A stretch of 64,000 bases of DNA from Stercorarius parasiticus (Eukaryota; Chordata; Aves; Charadriiformes; Stercorariidae). Below the pieces are notes generated by a model, which searched no databases, was not told the DNA's origin, and worked only from the letters and a program-made list of their open reading frames with translations. Below, piece after piece: positions 62,637 to 64,000 of this stretch; within the stretch, counting starts at the first letter, position 1, and each line of letters starts with the position of its first letter. The position numbers were made by a program, and so were the translations under genes. Where the stretch lies: the NCBI GenBank assembly GCA_013396915.1, contig VWZL01002576.1, positions 248,001 through 312,000 of the forward strand, given 5' to 3'.

Positions 62637-64000
62637 TTGTGATCAAACAGAAGTTTGTGAGATAATCCCTTCTAATGCACTGTTAATAATTGCCTCAATA
62701 TACTAAACCAGTGTAGGCGTGTGGTTTTTCAAGGACTGAGAAGAGAAACAGGCCAGAAGATAGGAAGTTATATTAAACTTGCTTACTCAATGTCTCTTTC
62801 CATAATCTAGAAGTTTTATACAGCCACACAATTCTACCACTCTTCGTGCATTCTTGACGCGGTCATAACAAGCAGCACATTGAGACTTGTGCGTTACACA
62901 TCTGGAATAAAATTGCTGTAAGCACAAAGCTCACTGAAGCCTTCAGTGGCGCTTTCATGTCATAGGGATGCCGCCTTCTGTGAGCCGAGTTGTGCATGTG
63001 CTCAAAGCGCCTCCAGCTGCAGAGCCCCCCAAGGAGATTTAACAGACCCATTGTTGTTTCAACAGTAAAAACACCAAGCCAAGGAGGTCAAATTTAAAAC
63101 AAATATTGTCAGATTTCATCTATGGGAAAAGGAGGAAAGAAGTACGTAAACCAGATATTTATAGAGCTTTCAGCCTGGTGAAACCACTTAAAAATGAGGA
63201 AGAAAAGTGTAATTCAAGAGTTGCATTGACTACATACCATTTTACTCTAGAAAAAATGACTGATGAGAATGCCCATCTGGTCTTAGTTTCAGTCTCAGAA
63301 GAATGTCACCATCCATTGAAGTTGAGAAAAAAAAAATCCTGTCAAATGCTTATCAGGGCCTTCTAGGAGACTTATGGACTTCCTGCTGCGCAGAAAGACT
63401 CCCTTTCCTTTCTTTGTTATCTCCATCTCTTCTGTAACCACTAAAAGATACGATACACAGGACAATCAACCCCAGCCCTTTCACAGGGCAAGTTGCATTA
63501 CTGACCACCTACATTCAAACTGAGTATAATATTTAAGCTTCTGAAGAATCAATCAGAATTATGCAATTACTTCACATAAAGATGCATTTTGTAAAAATTA
63601 GCATCAGTTCTAACAAGTAGCTCATTCAAATATCTTCGGCTATCCGGAAACTGCTGGAAACTTTGTGAAGTTTTCTTTTGAAAACTCATTCCACATGTCG
63701 CTTAGGAAACACAAGTTCTGAGTTTATTTTCCCCAGATGACTATATTCTATGCTCACTGAAGCAGCACAATTTCTGCCACAGTATTTAGGGTAGGGAGAA
63801 ATGAGATTTCAAAGGCTTATTAATTGCTAAAAATATGTTTCCAAAGGGAAACAAATGCAACACAATGCAGCAACGTCATTCCAAGTCTCCAGACAGCCTG
63901 AAATAGTAGCTTTGATTTAGCTGAAATACAATCATATAGATGTCAATTAATTATTTCCCTAATGATCAAACTACCAGCCTTTGCATCTGTTGTAAATCCC
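62637..64000. other. Gene-free unique sequence to window end
   Basis: An 86-codon plus-strand frame at 63106-63366 is lysine- and glutamate-rich but has no recognisable domain or partner exon. Nothing else is supported. The window ends in AT-rich sequence. Confidence 0.5.

Noticed and set aside
1..64000. tRNA, rRNA, snoRNA, microRNA hairpins, CRISPR arrays, bacterial operons
   Set aside because: None was seen by eye. The composition and repeats are those of vertebrate nuclear DNA, and microRNA or snoRNA calls would need folding software.

Overview
The window is eukaryotic and almost certainly from a bird. The DNA is AT-rich, has no dense coding, and is stop-rich in all six frames. Three kinds of transposable-element debris support this. 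A CR1 LINE fragment at 14780-15344 has an open reverse-transcriptase C-terminal frame and ends in the ATTCTATG-type repeats of avian CR1. A solo ERV LTR at 11957-12504 matches, from memory, a family common in songbirds and other Neoaves (I believe TguLTR5/ERVL-like). Several worn MIR-type SINE remnants are of the kind retained from the amniote ancestor. No bacterial, plasmid or phage features are present, and no known protein-coding gene can be named.

Layout: 1-11956 is unique AT-rich sequence with an 11-base G run and a lone N near 9.33 kb. 11957-12504 is the solo LTR. 12505-14779 is unique sequence with two doubtful ancient-repeat remnants. 14780-15344 is the CR1 LINE, interrupted by 123 N bases. 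15345-18420 is purine-rich and then AT-rich unique sequence. 18424-18917 holds two short CR1 3' tails in opposite orientation. 18918-41656 is unique sequence with low-complexity A/C tracts, a 23-bp tandem duplication (about 29.97 kb), MIR-like scraps, and several minus-strand segments bounded by good splice consensus (25.6, 32.6, 36.5 and 37.1-37.2 kb). 41657-42655 holds MIR/amniote SINE remnants. 42656-64000 is unique sequence with several blocks whose texture suggests conserved non-coding elements, one more clear MIR at 58.05 kb, a CpG cluster at 59.1 kb, a GC-richer patch with overlapping antisense open frames at 60.2-60.8 kb, and a 16-bp tandem duplication at 62.6 kb.

The likeliest reading is an intergenic desert or the inside of a very large intron. 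If it is intronic, the minus-strand splice candidates, including a possible 12-nt micro-exon, are where a host gene would show itself, but none was matched to a known protein. All open frames of 60-200 codons look like chance frames; none has a recognised domain except the CR1 frame. No undescribed biological system could be demonstrated.
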